A stretch of DNA of 64,000 nucleotides from Prolixibacter denitrificans (GCF_003014495.1 NZ_PYGC01000006.1:62001-126000); one strand, 5' to 3'. Counted from the first letter of the stretch, positions 17,802 through 26,976 are shown. The notes: generated by a model not told the origin, from the letters alone. Made by a program: numbers and translations.

Positions 17802-18071
17802 AAATTTGAATATGAATATTAAAAATAATAAGAAATATGATTTTAGCCAATCAGATGCCCCTCATAATGATGTAATTATGAAGCACTGCTTGGCGGGCGC
17901 GGCTGTTGTTTGGTTGTTAATTCCCGCTTCAGGGATAATAACTGGCCAATATTCTTAATGGGAAATTCCCGAAAACCGGTCCTCTCAATTTGGGATGATA
18001 TCCGTGCATTTTTTGTCATCGCCCGAAATGACCACCTCCCTTACTACGAGCAAGGTCACTTTCTTTAAAAT

Positions 18072-18118
18072 AAAAAAACCCTGACGGAAGCCTCAGAACA
18101 GCTCCCATCAAGGGTTTT
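18072..18118 (-). terminator. Terminator of intact ammonium transporter gene
   Basis: On the minus strand AAAACCCTTGATGGGAGC and GGCTTCCGTCAGGGTTTT form a long stem followed by a run of T. It lies 25 bp past the amt stop codon. Most of 17802-18071 (upstream of the AraC gene) shows no gene. Confidence 0.8.
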
Positions 18119-18142
18119 CGAAATATTTTTTGTTCAATAATA

Positions 18143-19378
18143 TTATTGCCGGCGGGCCACTTCGCCGTGAAAAACAAGGTCGAGGCCTTGCAGCTCATCG
18201 GCCAGTTTTACTTTCACCGGTACCAGTACATTAATGGTTTTCAGCATAGCCAGTGTAAAGACAAAACCCCAGGCAGATGCCAGGATAATAGCCGTTAGTT
18301 GTTTCAGAAAGAACACCGGGCTTCCGCCGTTCAGGATGCCCTGGGCTCCGTGCGGGTTGACCGCCAGGCTGCCGAAGAATCCGAGCAGAAGTGTTCCCAA
18401 TACACCGCCAACACCATGAACGCCCCAAACATCCAGGGCATCGTCCCAGCCTTTGTATTCCACAAATTTCACCGCAAGGTAACACACAACTCCGGCCAGC
18501 AATCCGAAAAACAGCGCGGAATCGAGCGAGACGTAACCAGCAGCCGGCGTGATGGTAGCCAGTCCGGCTACCGCCCCGGTCATCAGGCCAATAAACGTCG
18601 GCTTCTTCTTTCCGGTAGTCCACTCAATAATCAGCCAGGTAACGGCAGAGGCTGAAGCAGCAATGTCGGTATTCAGGAATGCCTGCGCGGTAATGGCATC
18701 CACGTTCAGTTCGCTTCCGGCATTAAAGCCGTACCAACCAAACCAAAGCAACGCTGTCCCGATGGCCACCAGCGGAATATTATTCGGCCCGTCGCCCTGT
18801 TCTGCTCGTTTGCCCACGAACAGCACAGAAGCCAGTGCTGCGAAACCGGCGGTAGCGTGTACCGTAATTCCTCCGGCAAAGTCGAGCACGCCCCATTGAG
18901 CGAGGATACCGCCACCCCAAATCATGTGTACGAAAGGGTAGTAGACAAAAATCTGCCAGAAGATTAAAAAGATAATGTATGATTTAAAGGTCACCCGGTT
19001 GATGAATGCGCCGGTAATCAGAGCCGGCGTGATAATGGCAAACATCATTTGGTAGGCAATGAAAATGAATTCCGGGAAATTGCGGTCGGCCGAGTGCGGA
19101 GTATAAGCCGTAATGCCATGCAAAAATGCTTTGTCGAAATTACCGATGATTCCGGAGAAATCGGTTCCGTGTGCCAGGTCTCCGCTAAAGCACATGGTAT
19201 AACCGATGGAAATCCACAGAAGCGAAGTGATACCCAGCGAGACAAAGCTCTGCATCATGATATTCAAAATGTTCTTTTTACAACTCAGGCCTCCATAAAA
19301 AAAGGCAAGGCCCGGAGTCATGAGCATTACCAGACTGGTGGCAATGATCATAAATGCCGTTAAACCCTTATCAAACAT
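18143..19378 (-). CDS. amt: Ammonium transporter (Amt/MEP/Rh family)
   Basis: 411 residues, about 11 membrane helices, inner membrane ammonium uptake channel. Seen are GLAFFYGGLS early, AIITPALITGAFINRV, the DFAGGITVHATAGFAAL segment carrying the first pore His, ALLWFGWYGFNAGSEL, and the WGVHGVGGVLGTLL segment carrying the second. There is no cleaved signal peptide, unlike the second amt. A second copy of its 3' end lies at 14726-14864. It is transcribed divergently from the other amt across 483 bp. No PII (glnK) gene is adjacent, although Amt channels are usually gated by PII. Confidence 0.95.
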   Translation of the reverse strand: MFDKGLTAFMIIATSLVMLMTPGLAFFYGGLSCKKNILNIMMQSFVSLGITSLLWISIGYTMCFSGDLAHGTDFSGIIGNFDKAFLHGITAYTPHSADRNFPEFIFIAYQMMFAIITPALITGAFINRVTFKSYIIFLIFWQIFVYYPFVHMIWGGGILAQWGVLDFAGGITVHATAGFAALASVLFVGKRAEQGDGPNNIPLVAIGTALLWFGWYGFNAGSELNVDAITAQAFLNTDIAASASAVTWLIIEWTTGKKKPTFIGLMTGAVAGLATITPAAGYVSLDSALFFGLLAGVVCYLAVKFVEYKGWDDALDVWGVHGVGGVLGTLLLGFFGSLAVNPHGAQGILNGGSPVFFLKQLTAIILASAWGFVFTLAMLKTINVLVPVKVKLADELQGLDLVFHGEVARRQ

Positions 19379-19861
19379 TGTTCAAAATCTATAAAGTGTT
19401 ACCTAAATCAGTGTGTCGATTACAAAAATATAAGTAAAATGGATTTTAGCCATATAAAATAAGGGGTGTTAATGAAAAAATAACTTTCAATTTGAAAGTG
19501 GTAGTCATTTTGGAGGGGGTGAGTGTGATAATAGTTTGGTTGTTTCGTTTTCTGTAATTGTTCTGTAATCAGGAACTAAAGGTGTTGATGTGAAAAGTTA
19601 AATTTGTTGTTGGGTTACATCGTTTCATAGGTGTTATTTGTAAAAAATATATATAAAGTGAATTTGGTGTTTCTTTTTTAGGGGGTGGGTGTGTTTAAAT
19701 GTAAAAATAAAGTTTGCTGTGAATGTGATCAGAATGTAAAAAATATTGCTTTTGTAGTTTCAAATTGATATAAAATTGGGTTGTTTATATAATGAAATGT
19801 ATTTTTGTGGCTGAAAATCGATTAATTGTAAGATTTAAGCTCTAAAAAAGAAAAAATTGTC
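19379..19861. other. AT-rich divergent promoter region between two amt genes
   Basis: 483 bp without a gene, strongly AT-rich, separating two divergent ammonium transporter genes. Two similar G-rich patches stand out: GGAGGGGGTGAGTGTG (near 19513) and TAGGGGGTGGGTGTG (near 19680). They could be operators, but no symmetrical site was evident. Nitrogen control from both directions is expected but not demonstrated. Confidence 0.45.
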
Positions 19862-21187
19862 ATGAGACACAAGAACAAATGGCTTCGTACCTTTATCGTT
19901 TTAATCATTATCTCCATCCTGGGTATATTCTTCCCAACCACCAGTTTCGGCGATGGGGGAGATGCCATCGTGACCGGTGATGTAGCGTGGATGTTAACTT
20001 CAACGGCCCTGGTACTACTCATGACTCCTGGATTGGCGTTCTTTTATGGTGGAATGGTCGATCCGCGCAACATCATTTCAACCATTCTCCAGAGTTTTAT
20101 GGCCATGGGCCTGATGAGTATCATCTGGATTGTGGTTGGTTTTAGTCTGGCTTTTGGTGACAGTATTGGCGGACAGGGAACCGGCTTGATTGGCAATCCG
20201 ACGACCTATTTCATGTTCAATCATGTGGGAGCAGCGCCCAATCCTAATCTGGGTCCGACTATTCCGTTCGCCCTGTTTGCCATCTTTCAATTGAAATTTG
20301 CCATCATCACGCCGGCGTTGATTACCGGTTCGTTTGCTGGGCGGGTTCGGTTCCGGGCATATATGCTTTTCATTAGCTTGTTCACGATATTTATATATGC
20401 GCCACTGGCTCACTGGACATGGGACCCGAATGGTCTACTGCACAACTGGGGCGTTCTCGATTTCGCCGGTGGTACGGTCGTTCATATGTCGGCGGGGTTT
20501 GCCGCACTGGCTGGAGCGATGTTTCTAGGAAAACGTCACGACATTGAGGGCCCTGAACGTCGGGCAAATATCCCTTTTGTGATGCTCGGTGCGGGAATGC
20601 TTTGGTTTGGCTGGTTCGGATTCAACTCCGGTTCTGCTTTGGCCGCTTCATCCACAGCGGTGCTGGCGTTAGTGAATACCAATACGGCGTCGGCAGCAGC
20701 CATGCTGGCGTGGATTATGCTTGACGGAGCTCGCGGACACAAGCCCTCCGGTTTGGGAGCGGCGATTGGCCTCGTGGTTGGTTTGGTGGCTATTACGCCG
20801 GCTGCCGGTTATGTCGGTATCGGTGCCTCCATTTTTATTGGTGTCGCCGCGGCGGTGGTCAGTAACTATGCTATTACCCTGCGCAGCCGTACGGCCCTCG
20901 ACGATACGCTGGATGTATTTCCGGCTCACGGAATGGGCGGTATTGTTGGGATGATTTTAACCGGAGTTTTTGCCCGAGGTGTCGGTTTGATTAACGGTGA
21001 AACAAAAACATTCCTGTATCACTTGCTGGCCTTGGTCGTGGTGAGTGTTTTCACTTTTGGAGGCTCTTACCTTCTGTACTGGATTACCGACAAAATTGTG
21101 CCGCTTCGGGTATCGAAAGAGGCGGAGAAAGTCGGACTGGATATTAGTCAACATAATGAATCGTACGGATTCTTATATATGGATTAA
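19862..21187 (+). CDS. amt: Ammonium transporter, second paralogue with signal peptide
   Basis: 441 residues. An N-terminal hydrophobic stretch (LRTFIVLIIISILGIFF) acts as signal peptide or extra helix, then come about 11 membrane helices. Landmarks are GLAFFYGGMVDPRN, FAIITPALITGSFAGRV, DFAGGTVVHMSAGFAALAG (first pore His), MLWFGWFGFNSGSALA and FPAHGMGGIVGMILTGVF (second pore His). It is clearly a different subtype from the neighbouring amt, not a recent duplicate. The C-terminal tail is cytoplasmic (VPLRVSKEAEKVGLDISQHNESYGF) and longer than that of its neighbour, as in PII-regulated channels. A strong terminator follows at 21216-21243. Confidence 0.95.
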   Translation: MRHKNKWLRTFIVLIIISILGIFFPTTSFGDGGDAIVTGDVAWMLTSTALVLLMTPGLAFFYGGMVDPRNIISTILQSFMAMGLMSIIWIVVGFSLAFGDSIGGQGTGLIGNPTTYFMFNHVGAAPNPNLGPTIPFALFAIFQLKFAIITPALITGSFAGRVRFRAYMLFISLFTIFIYAPLAHWTWDPNGLLHNWGVLDFAGGTVVHMSAGFAALAGAMFLGKRHDIEGPERRANIPFVMLGAGMLWFGWFGFNSGSALAASSTAVLALVNTNTASAAAMLAWIMLDGARGHKPSGLGAAIGLVVGLVAITPAAGYVGIGASIFIGVAAAVVSNYAITLRSRTALDDTLDVFPAHGMGGIVGMILTGVFARGVGLINGETKTFLYHLLALVVVSVFTFGGSYLLYWITDKIVPLRVSKEAEKVGLDISQHNESYGFLYMD

Positions 21188-21215
21188 CGAGTTACCCCAA
21201 CCCTTTACACGTATG

Positions 21216-21243
21216 GGTCATCCCGAGAGGGATGGCCTTTTTT
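21216..21243 (+). terminator. Terminator of second amt gene
   Basis: GGTCATCCC and GGGATGGCC form a 9-bp stem with one wobble pair, a GAGA loop and a T6 tail. It lies 28 bp after the stop codon and abuts the stop of the convergent SRPBCC gene. Confidence 0.85.
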
Positions 21244-21724
21244 ATGATTTGAAGATTTCTTCGATTTTCATTTTCCGGTATACAAATATCTCCCGCAGCT
21301 TTTGCTTGATAAAGATGTCGTGCACCAATTTACCCAGCACGCCAAAAGGCAGCCGGTAAGTTACGCGGTCGGTCATTTCAACCCGCCCGTTCAGGTCTTT
21401 AAAATGATGTTCGTGATGCCACATGCGGTAAGGGCCCTTTCGCTGCTCATCGACAAAAAACTTTTTTCCAGAAACATGCGTAATTTCGGTGACCCAGTTG
21501 GTTTTGATTTTACCAACCGGATGAAGCTTGTATGAGATGATTTGTCCATGGTAGGCTGTAGCCGATGGAGCCGGCGATGTGATGACAAATCCCATTTCCG
21601 GTGGCGTAATCAGCCGAAGGTTAGCAGGTGACGAGAAGAATTCCCAGGCCTCATCAATACCAACTTCAATAATCTGGCGTGCTATCAACGTATATATTCC
21701 GGAGTGCGAGTGGAATGTTATCAT
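21242..21724 (-). CDS. SRPBCC-family ligand-binding protein
   Basis: 160 residues with the START/Bet v1-like (SRPBCC) pattern: early IARQIIEVGIDEAWEFFSSPANLRLITPPEMGF, central W.TEITHV..KKFFVDEQRKGPYRMWHHEHHF, and a C-terminal helix preceded by VTYRLPFGVLGKLVHDIFIKQKLREIF. The His-rich strand (MWHHEHHF) is typical of one bacterial subgroup. It is a small soluble protein with a hydrophobic pocket and unknown ligand. It faces the second amt tail to tail and is followed upstream, on the same strand, by the MBL gene. Confidence 0.85.
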   Translation of the reverse strand: MITFHSHSGIYTLIARQIIEVGIDEAWEFFSSPANLRLITPPEMGFVITSPAPSATAYHGQIISYKLHPVGKIKTNWVTEITHVSGKKFFVDEQRKGPYRMWHHEHHFKDLNGRVEMTDRVTYRLPFGVLGKLVHDIFIKQKLREIFVYRKMKIEEIFKS

Positions 21725-21833
21725 GTTTTGCAGTACTAAGTGCTTTATTCGTTTTTCTTACAGTTTCTTAAACGGATAGAACTTAAAAGTGTTTAATAAA
21801 TAGTTAAAAAAATTAAACAGAAATAATTTCCCT

Positions 21834-22646
21834 TTACTTCTGACCAACGATTTTTAAGTATCTGGCAATGGATGAGTCGAATATATTCCGACCGTTTTTC
21901 ATGATATTTCGTCTATACCAGGCGCCGAAAATCCGTTCGAACGGGATGCCTTCCATCCGGTCCCTGATGATTTCAATATCCTTAGCCGATAGTGGAATGT
22001 GGTTTGGAAAGCTGTACATGAAGGAGACCGTTTTCATATCCGGCTCCACATTGATAATATCACCGGTAAAGAGCGAGTAAACGTCCTTTTCCGGATCGTA
22101 TTGATGCAGGACAGTAGCTCCCGGAAAGTGGCCTCCGGGATTGATCAATTTCACGTTATTCCACAATTCCAGCGAATCACCTTCCCAAAAAACGATGTTC
22201 TCCGATTTTCGCATCACGAAGTCTGCATCCTTCTTGTGCAGGTAAATGGGAGCATTGTTGAATGCGCCGCTCCATTCCGCCATGGTTGAATAGTAGTGCG
22301 GATGGCTGATGGCGATCGCGTCGACGCCGCCCAAATGATTGAGCAGTTCGACGGTGGTTTCATCGATGAGTGAAATGCAGTCCCAGAGAATGTTGCCTTG
22401 CTCAGTTTGAATGAAAATGGCCCGTTGTCCAATCCCAAAACCGGGTGTTGTTTGCAGGGTGTAGATTCCTTTTTCAACTTTCTGTAGTTGGTTGGCGTGG
22501 TATTTTTGCACGTTTTCGAGTGTGGTCCACTTCTGTCCGTCCCACGGAACAAACTGACGGTCGTCAGAACAGATAGGACAAATTTCGGGAGGTTGTTTTG
22601 TAGCTTCAAATTGAACGCCACAGGCCTGGCACATATAATTTGTCAT
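21834..22646 (-). CDS. Metallo-beta-lactamase-fold protein with N-terminal zinc ribbon
   Basis: 270 residues. Residues about 1-40 form a small rubredoxin/zinc-ribbon module with CxxC pairs (MCQACGVQF, EICPICSDD). The rest follows the MBL fold: RAIFIQTEQGNILWDC, AISHPHYYSTMAEW at the usual metal-site position, NPGGHFPGATVLH and FTGDIINV. The canonical HxHxDH signature is reduced to HPHYYS, so one Asp and one His ligand are missing; the later His (GGH) and Asp (TGD) remain. It may bind one metal ion or act non-hydrolytically. It could be an electron-transfer or hydrolase protein; I cannot assign a reaction. Confidence 0.8.
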   Translation of the reverse strand: MTNYMCQACGVQFEATKQPPEICPICSDDRQFVPWDGQKWTTLENVQKYHANQLQKVEKGIYTLQTTPGFGIGQRAIFIQTEQGNILWDCISLIDETTVELLNHLGGVDAIAISHPHYYSTMAEWSGAFNNAPIYLHKKDADFVMRKSENIVFWEGDSLELWNNVKLINPGGHFPGATVLHQYDPEKDVYSLFTGDIINVEPDMKTVSFMYSFPNHIPLSAKDIEIIRDRMEGIPFERIFGAWYRRNIMKNGRNIFDSSIARYLKIVGQK

Positions 22647-22793
22647 TCGATCAGGTTTTTATTTAAACTAAATCAAAATTACAGAACTTGACGGGAATGA
22701 CAGTAAGATTGAACGGATATAATATCTCCAAACGGGAAAAGGTTGAGAAAGTGGGAAAGATTAACTTCGGGAAAACCGCATGAAAACCGGGTT

Positions 22794-23441
22794 TTATTTC
22801 ACCATTCCGGCGTAGTCGATTTTATTCCGCGAAAGCGTGATTGTACCATCTTTTTCCAGCTTCTTCAGGAGACGGGAAACGACTTCACGGGAAGTATTCA
22901 GCGAAAAGGCGATATCCTGGTGCGTTCCGGTGTATAAGGTGCTTCCGGTCGACCGGAAACGATCGGCAAAGAATTTCTCCAGACGTTCGTCCATTTTCAT
23001 GAAAGCAATGCTGTCGATGGTTTCCAACAGTTCGTCAAAACGTTTGCGGTAAGCGTACATCACGTACTCTTTCCAGCTTTGGTAGGTGTTCATCCACTGG
23101 TCGAGCAGGGGAGTTGGAATACGAATTAAAAGGGTGGGGGCTTCGGCAACAGCGCGGATATTACTTTGTGTATGTCCCATGCAGCATGTAAGCGACATGG
23201 CACACGCTTCGCCCGGATGCAGGTAATAAAGCAGCAGTTCACGCCCCTGATCGTCGAGACGGGAAATGCGGACCAGTCCTTCCAGAACCAACGGAACTGA
23301 CTTAATATACTGGCCTTCGCGAATAATTTCTTCACCATCTTCCAGCTCTTGCAAAATGCCTTTTTCGGCAATGGCATAGCGTAATGAAAGCTCAAAAAAC
23401 GGAAACCGCTTTTCCAGTAAATTCAAATCGATATTCATCAT
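22794..23441 (-). CDS. Crp/Fnr-family transcriptional regulator
   Basis: 215 residues. The N-terminal cyclic-nucleotide-binding-like beta roll covers about 15-125 (DGEEIIREGQYIKSVPLVLEGLVRISRLDDQGRELLLYYLHPGEACAMS). A dimerisation helix follows, then a winged helix (about 165-212, TGTHQDIAFSLNTSREVVSRLLKKLEKDGTITL). Three Cys residues in and near CAMSLTCCMG could act in redox or metal sensing; this is inference. The start is ATG 23441 or the adjacent ATG 23438. It lies 25 bp after the MFS transporter gene on the same strand and is probably co-transcribed with it. Confidence 0.88.
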   Translation of the reverse strand: MMNIDLNLLEKRFPFFELSLRYAIAEKGILQELEDGEEIIREGQYIKSVPLVLEGLVRISRLDDQGRELLLYYLHPGEACAMSLTCCMGHTQSNIRAVAEAPTLLIRIPTPLLDQWMNTYQSWKEYVMYAYRKRFDELLETIDSIAFMKMDERLEKFFADRFRSTGSTLYTGTHQDIAFSLNTSREVVSRLLKKLEKDGTITLSRNKIDYAGMVK

Positions 23442-23466
23442 TCAAGGTGTCAGTTACGCCACAAAT

Positions 23467-24714
23467 TTAAGCTTTCGTACGGGATTTCCGAATGATAAAT
23501 ATTGGGGTGAGTACTATCAGCAGCAGCGAAACAGCCATCAGGCCGTTGGCCAGGCCGAAGCGGTCGGCCAGAAATCCGAGCAAAGCAGTGAAGATAGCGC
23601 CAAACAAGGTTTCCAGTTGAGAAGCAGCAGAGAGGGCTGTTGCCAGGATATCTTTCTCTAATAGGTCAGCGGTACAACCCATCCCAATAGGCTTACGCAG
23701 ATTTTCGACCAGGTAAACAGCAACGAAAAACAGAACAGCGATTGCCGGAATATGAAAACGGTAAAACAGTCCGGAAAGCAACCCCGCACCAGCACCAATG
23801 AAGATGGAAAGAGTCAGAGCCATTTGCAGCGAACGGAAGCGAAGCGAGAATTTGCCGGAGTTACGGGCTGCCAGGCTTGATAATCGATAGATAATGTAGT
23901 AGATGATGCCCACCAAAACCGCGCTTCTGGTCTCGTTCGGTTGTAAGGTGAGAATGGGGAGCGCCAATGCCAGGCTTTTGATCACCGGCTGCAGGAAATC
24001 CTTTAAAGCCTTGTAATAGCCTGAATAGATGGAACTGTTGGCAATCGTTTTCAGCATCAACGGATTTTCGAAAGAGTACCGAAAATCAGAAAGTACCTCT
24101 TTAAAGTTCTTCCCGATATCCGAAAAACGAATATTCATGGTTTTTCCATCGAGTGCCTTCGGATAGCTGGCAATGAGGATGAGGTCGAGCAGGTAAGGAA
24201 TGACGGAAAAGAGGAAAATCATCCGGTAGTTTTGAGTAAGAATAACCAGTCCTGCAGCCAGAAGCGCTGAAAGAGCTGAACCACGCTGCGACCAGCTCCG
24301 TGTGTAGCCGTAATAAGTCACTTTTTCCGATTCCCAGCCTTTCATCTTCAGGTATTCAAAAATCATGGCCTTGTGTGTGCCGGTCCGGAAGGCTTCTCCT
24401 AAAGCGAAAATGGCCATGGCGACAACAAAGCCCGGCATCTTCCCGGAAAGGTAAAATGCCAGAAAGGATAGCATGTAGAAAACGAAAGAGGTAATCATCG
24501 TTCGGCGACGGCCCAACGCATCGGAAACGATACCGGCGGGTATCTCCAGCACGTTCTGTAAAATCATCCGAAGACTGTACAGCAAACCAACCTGCAGGTA
24601 GGAGAGGCCGGCACCCAGCAGGAAGAGCACCATAAAAGGTTCGAAGAAGCGGAGGTTCTTCAGGAATCCGTAGGCGCAAAACTTTTTAAACTGCCCATCT
24701 TTTTCGAAGGCCAT
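23467..24714 (-). CDS. MFS transporter
   Basis: 415 residues, 12 membrane helices. The motif between helices 2 and 3 (AGIVSDALGRRRTM) matches the MFS motif A pattern. The second half is longer in its cytoplasmic loop (SDIGKNFKEVLSDFRYSFENPLMLK). The loop FRTGTHKAMIFEYLKMKGWE is typical of a Bacteroidota/Firmicutes MFS group of unknown substrate. It lies directly upstream of the Crp/Fnr gene, which may regulate it. The substrate is not predictable from sequence. Confidence 0.88.
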   Translation of the reverse strand: MAFEKDGQFKKFCAYGFLKNLRFFEPFMVLFLLGAGLSYLQVGLLYSLRMILQNVLEIPAGIVSDALGRRRTMITSFVFYMLSFLAFYLSGKMPGFVVAMAIFALGEAFRTGTHKAMIFEYLKMKGWESEKVTYYGYTRSWSQRGSALSALLAAGLVILTQNYRMIFLFSVIPYLLDLILIASYPKALDGKTMNIRFSDIGKNFKEVLSDFRYSFENPLMLKTIANSSIYSGYYKALKDFLQPVIKSLALALPILTLQPNETRSAVLVGIIYYIIYRLSSLAARNSGKFSLRFRSLQMALTLSIFIGAGAGLLSGLFYRFHIPAIAVLFFVAVYLVENLRKPIGMGCTADLLEKDILATALSAASQLETLFGAIFTALLGFLADRFGLANGLMAVSLLLIVLTPIFIIRKSRTKA

Positions 24715-24887
24715 GTTGGTAGTGTGTTTTGCGAAATTTCGGAAAAATCGGGCGAAAAACTACTACCTGTTTGGTAAGCAATTATTAACTGTAAGGGAAA
24801 ACTTCCCGGTAGGAAATGAAAACGGAGGCGATGTTTCCTGTAGTTGAAAAACAAAGCCTCCGTTCACGCGGCTGAGCAAGCAGATGC

Positions 24888-25958
24888 CTACCGCTTCACT
24901 TTATCAATGTACCTCGAGTTCAGTACCCTGAGGGCACCCATGTAATCGAGTTTGAATTCAAGCAGATCGCCTACTTTGTAGTTGTCTTCGTTGTTGCCGA
25001 GGTCGATAACAATCATATCGGAGCTGGCACCCACGAAGTTCAATTTCGGATTCACCGGTTCGATATGTGTTTCTTCCACATCCAGCAAGCCCAAATCGAT
25101 GATGGCCCGGTACGACGTTTCGCCCAGTTTTTCTTCATCAATTTCGTAGGCTTTACCTTCCACGTTAACGCCGAATTCACCCATAGGAACCACCGGCTTC
25201 TCAATCAGCTCGATAATTTCAGCGTAAAGCTGGAAAACATCGGTGTGCATGTCTTTGTACTGCTGATTGGTATAGGGTTCAGTTCCCAAGAACAGGGTCT
25301 CGCCTACGCGGAAATGGTTGATGGCCTCGGGCAGTAATCCCTGGTCGATGAGCGGAATGGTCACCGATGAACCTCCCGAAACATACGGAATCATTTTGTT
25401 GAATTTTGCCTCGATGAGCTGCTCATACAGGCTGAGCTGAATGAGTTTGTCATGGTTGGGCAATACTCCGTACAGGCAGGTTAGGTTGGTGCCGATCCCC
25501 ACTACTTCGATGTTAGGCAATTCGAAGATCTTGGCATAGAAATCGATAAACTCTTCACGAAGAACACCTTCACGCAATTCACCCAGCTCGATCATGATGA
25601 TGACTTTGTGGGTTTTCTTTTGCTTTTGCGCCTCCTTCGAGAGCAGTTTAATGGTTTCGAATTCCGTATTCATGCTGATGTCGGCATACTGGACAATGCT
25701 TTTGATTGCCCGTTTGGCCGGCGGTTTGATGTATACGGTCTCCATTTCGGGAGCAATGGATTTGATGGTCTTGAGGTTTGATACCCGGGAGTCGCAAACT
25801 TGCTTTACGCCGAGGTTGATGACCTCTTCCAGGTATGATTTATGGCCACAAAGGACCTTGGAAACCACAGCCCACTCAATGTTATGCTCCTTGAAGAGTG
25901 CGTCGAGATATTGGTAGTTTTCTTTTAATTTATCAGTGTTCAGAGCCAGGAAAGCCAT
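24888..25958 (-). CDS. Alanine/ornithine racemase-family PLP enzyme
   Basis: 356 residues, fold-type III PLP enzyme. The PLP-lysine segment is WAVVSKVLCGH near residue 33. TIVIMIELGELREGVL and VVGIGTNLTCLYGVLPNHDKL lie in the barrel, and GGSSVTIPLI is the phosphate-binding loop. The C-terminal beta domain ends at VLNSRYIDK. The length (about 355) and the sequence style fit the alanine/ornithine racemase group rather than classical Alr. It starts 2 bp after the stop of the GNAT gene at 25961-26410, so the two are probably translationally coupled. Substrate specificity (Ala, Orn or other) is unassigned. Confidence 0.88.
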   Translation of the reverse strand: MAFLALNTDKLKENYQYLDALFKEHNIEWAVVSKVLCGHKSYLEEVINLGVKQVCDSRVSNLKTIKSIAPEMETVYIKPPAKRAIKSIVQYADISMNTEFETIKLLSKEAQKQKKTHKVIIMIELGELREGVLREEFIDFYAKIFELPNIEVVGIGTNLTCLYGVLPNHDKLIQLSLYEQLIEAKFNKMIPYVSGGSSVTIPLIDQGLLPEAINHFRVGETLFLGTEPYTNQQYKDMHTDVFQLYAEIIELIEKPVVPMGEFGVNVEGKAYEIDEEKLGETSYRAIIDLGLLDVEETHIEPVNPKLNFVGASSDMIVIDLGNNEDNYKVGDLLEFKLDYMGALRVLNSRYIDKVKR

Positions 25959-25960
25959 TG

Positions 25961-26410
25961 TTATTTACCGTTTCGTTTATAACGCATTTCAAGGTATTTA
26001 TTGGTAAAACCAAATTTCTCATACAGGAATTTGGCCGGGTTGTCTGGCTCAACGTGTAATGCGATATCCCCTTCGGCTTCATCGATAGCTTTTTGCATGA
26101 GGGCTTTACCAATTCCCTGACCTCTCATTTCGTTGTGAGTAGCGATGTAAACGAGGATATTTTCGGGGATGTAATCTTTCATGCCGGTCCGGTTAACGAG
26201 TACGACCCCGGTGATTTGATCCTTATTGCTGGACACGATGGTAAAACCACCAAATGATTCTCCCTCGTTCATTGAGTAATCCAATGCTTTCTGGATATCA
26301 GGCTTCGGGTCACCGTACTTTTCGAGATGGGTGAAGAGGAAGTCAATGATTGCTTCTTTCTGTTTTGGACTAGGTTTGTGATCTGAATTAAAAATTTCAG
26401 TGTCAATCAT
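25961..26410 (-). CDS. GNAT-family N-acetyltransferase
   Basis: 149 residues from ATG 26410; the in-frame codon at 26449 is TTG and adds a non-conserved segment. Core motifs are ILVYIATHNEMRGQGIGKALMQKAIDEA (acetyl-CoA loop RGQGIG) and PAKFLYEKFGFTNKYLEMRYKR. It is first in a two-gene operon with the PLP racemase, so acetylation of an amino acid or D-amino acid made by the partner is a reasonable idea, though unproven. Confidence 0.88.
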   Translation of the reverse strand: MIDTEIFNSDHKPSPKQKEAIIDFLFTHLEKYGDPKPDIQKALDYSMNEGESFGGFTIVSSNKDQITGVVLVNRTGMKDYIPENILVYIATHNEMRGQGIGKALMQKAIDEAEGDIALHVEPDNPAKFLYEKFGFTNKYLEMRYKRNGK

Positions 26411-26976
26411 ACAATTTGTTTTTGTTAAACATAGTTCGTTGAAACACAACGGATCGTTGTCGGGATGTTGACAGCAAGTTGTTTATGTTTTCAACTGTGT
26501 CCGGGCTGATATGCTGCAGACGATGAGTAACGCGGGAAATGTGAACAGAATGATTGAAAGCGGGGATTGAGTTTGTCGGTATTCAAAACGCATAAAAGGA
26601 GTACTTCCGAACGCACTCTGTTTGGTGTGAGGTGATGGAACAGAGCTATGAAAAGCATTCGTAGGCTTCTTTTATGATATGTAGTGTTGCGGTCTCGAAT
26701 AAAAACGGTATTTCTGTCATCATTCCGGTCGTTCCCGGTAAAATCAATCTACCACAGAAAATCCGGCTGGACATTTATTTCACAAAGATAATCAAATGCT
26801 GGCTAAATGCCGAATTTATGATATTTGACAGTTTTGAAAGATAGGTACAAAACATACGCTGAAGCTGTCAATCCACTTATTAACAGTGAAATTATTGTTA
26901 GTCTGGTTGCTTTAAAGTAAGTACTCAATTTTCTGAAGTGGTGGAGGATTCTGAGCCGTTTTTTTTTATAACTGTG
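26411..26976. other. Gene-free spacer upstream of GNAT/racemase operon
   Basis: 566 bp without a credible gene. It contains a minus-strand TATCTTTG at 26783-26790 that fits the -7 consensus, which would give a leader of about 365 nt for the GNAT gene. No riboswitch fold was recognised. Confidence 0.35.

Noticed and set aside
19379-19861. G-quadruplex in the amt spacer
   Set aside because: The G-rich patches do not supply four adequate G runs at either site.
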